Below are positions 63,753 to 64,000 of a stretch of DNA of 64,000 bases, one piece after another. The DNA is from Pyrocephalus nanus. Lineage: Eukaryota > Chordata > Aves > Passeriformes > Tyrannidae. Position numbers and translations under genes: made by a program. Every line of letters begins with the position of its first letter. Position 1 is the first letter of the stretch. The notes beneath the pieces were generated by a model. The model did no database searches, was not told the origin of the DNA, and saw only the letters and a list, made by a program, of their open reading frames with translations. Location: the NCBI GenBank assembly GCA_038380795.1, contig CM076264.1, forward strand, positions 9,426,001 to 9,490,000, read 5' to 3'.

Positions 63753-64000
63753 TGTCCTCAAAATGTGAGGACTAAATATTTGCATCAGTTGTCCAGACAT
63801 TCTAAAGCTTTCACTGTCAAAAGAGCAAGAGAGTCCAGTGGTTAAGTGCTGGGAAGGTGAAAGATAAAAGGTACAAACTTAAGAGATTACAGCTCTCCAG
63901 TAGGACTGTAAAGACACTATCCTCCAAATACCTAATATAGCTCATTATGAGACATAACTACCCCTCAACATAGAACATGTTGTGTGTTTATGGGTGCCTC
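63753..64000. other. Unique DNA to the end of the window
   Basis: Nothing recognisable. Confidence 0.6.

Noticed and set aside
1..64000. CRISPR array, operon, phage, plasmid or other bacterial system
   Set aside because: The base composition, the CR1/LTR/SINE content and the absence of long dense coding frames show vertebrate nuclear DNA. No spaced repeat array was seen.

Overview
The window reads as vertebrate nuclear DNA, and specifically as bird DNA. It is AT-rich and CpG-poor throughout. It contains fragments of the avian LINE family CR1, two copies of one avian endogenous-retrovirus LTR family, and a short SINE that joins a tRNA-Ile head to a CR1 tail. That tRNA-Ile/CR1 architecture is the TguSINE1 type known from songbirds, so a passerine is the best guess. 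The repeat assignments rest on recalled family features, not on a database search.

Layout. From 1 to 4.3 kb the DNA is unique AT-rich sequence with a few weak exon-like segments on the minus strand. From 4.3 to 5.0 kb lie the SINE, a GC-rich block of unknown origin and a CR1 tail. At 8.8-9.0 kb is a plus-strand CR1 3' end. From 9.8 to 11.2 kb two minus-strand CR1 pieces flank about 500 bp with promoter-like signals. From 11 to 23.8 kb there is mostly unique sequence with one uncertain tRNA-like relic. A complete solo LTR sits at 23.8-24.4 kb on the minus strand. From 25 to 30 kb there is unique DNA with simple repeats and a triplicated TAATTA element. A CpG-dense pocket lies at 30.4-30.6 kb. 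CR1 pieces follow at 31.2, 32.0-32.4, 37.3-37.5 and 43.1-43.4 kb. From 43.4 to 57.9 kb the DNA is unique, with a near-perfect 36-bp palindrome at 53.87 kb. At 57.9-58.4 kb a GC-rich block is followed by a polypurine tract with a G-quadruplex motif. A second LTR of the same family lies on the plus strand at 61.6-62.1 kb, and the last CR1 fragment at 63.4-63.75 kb.

No protein-coding gene could be recognised. The longest open frames (up to 153 codons) are either CR1 remnants or of a length expected by chance in 64 kb of AT-rich DNA. The window is best described as a gene desert or the inside of a very large intron. There is no operon, CRISPR array, rRNA gene or canonical functional tRNA gene. 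I did not find a clearly new biological system. The observations most worth checking are the CpG-dense pocket at 30.4 kb, the palindrome at 53.87 kb, the TAATTA triplet at 25.4 kb, the composite element at 9.8-11.2 kb and the exon-like segments in the first 4 kb.
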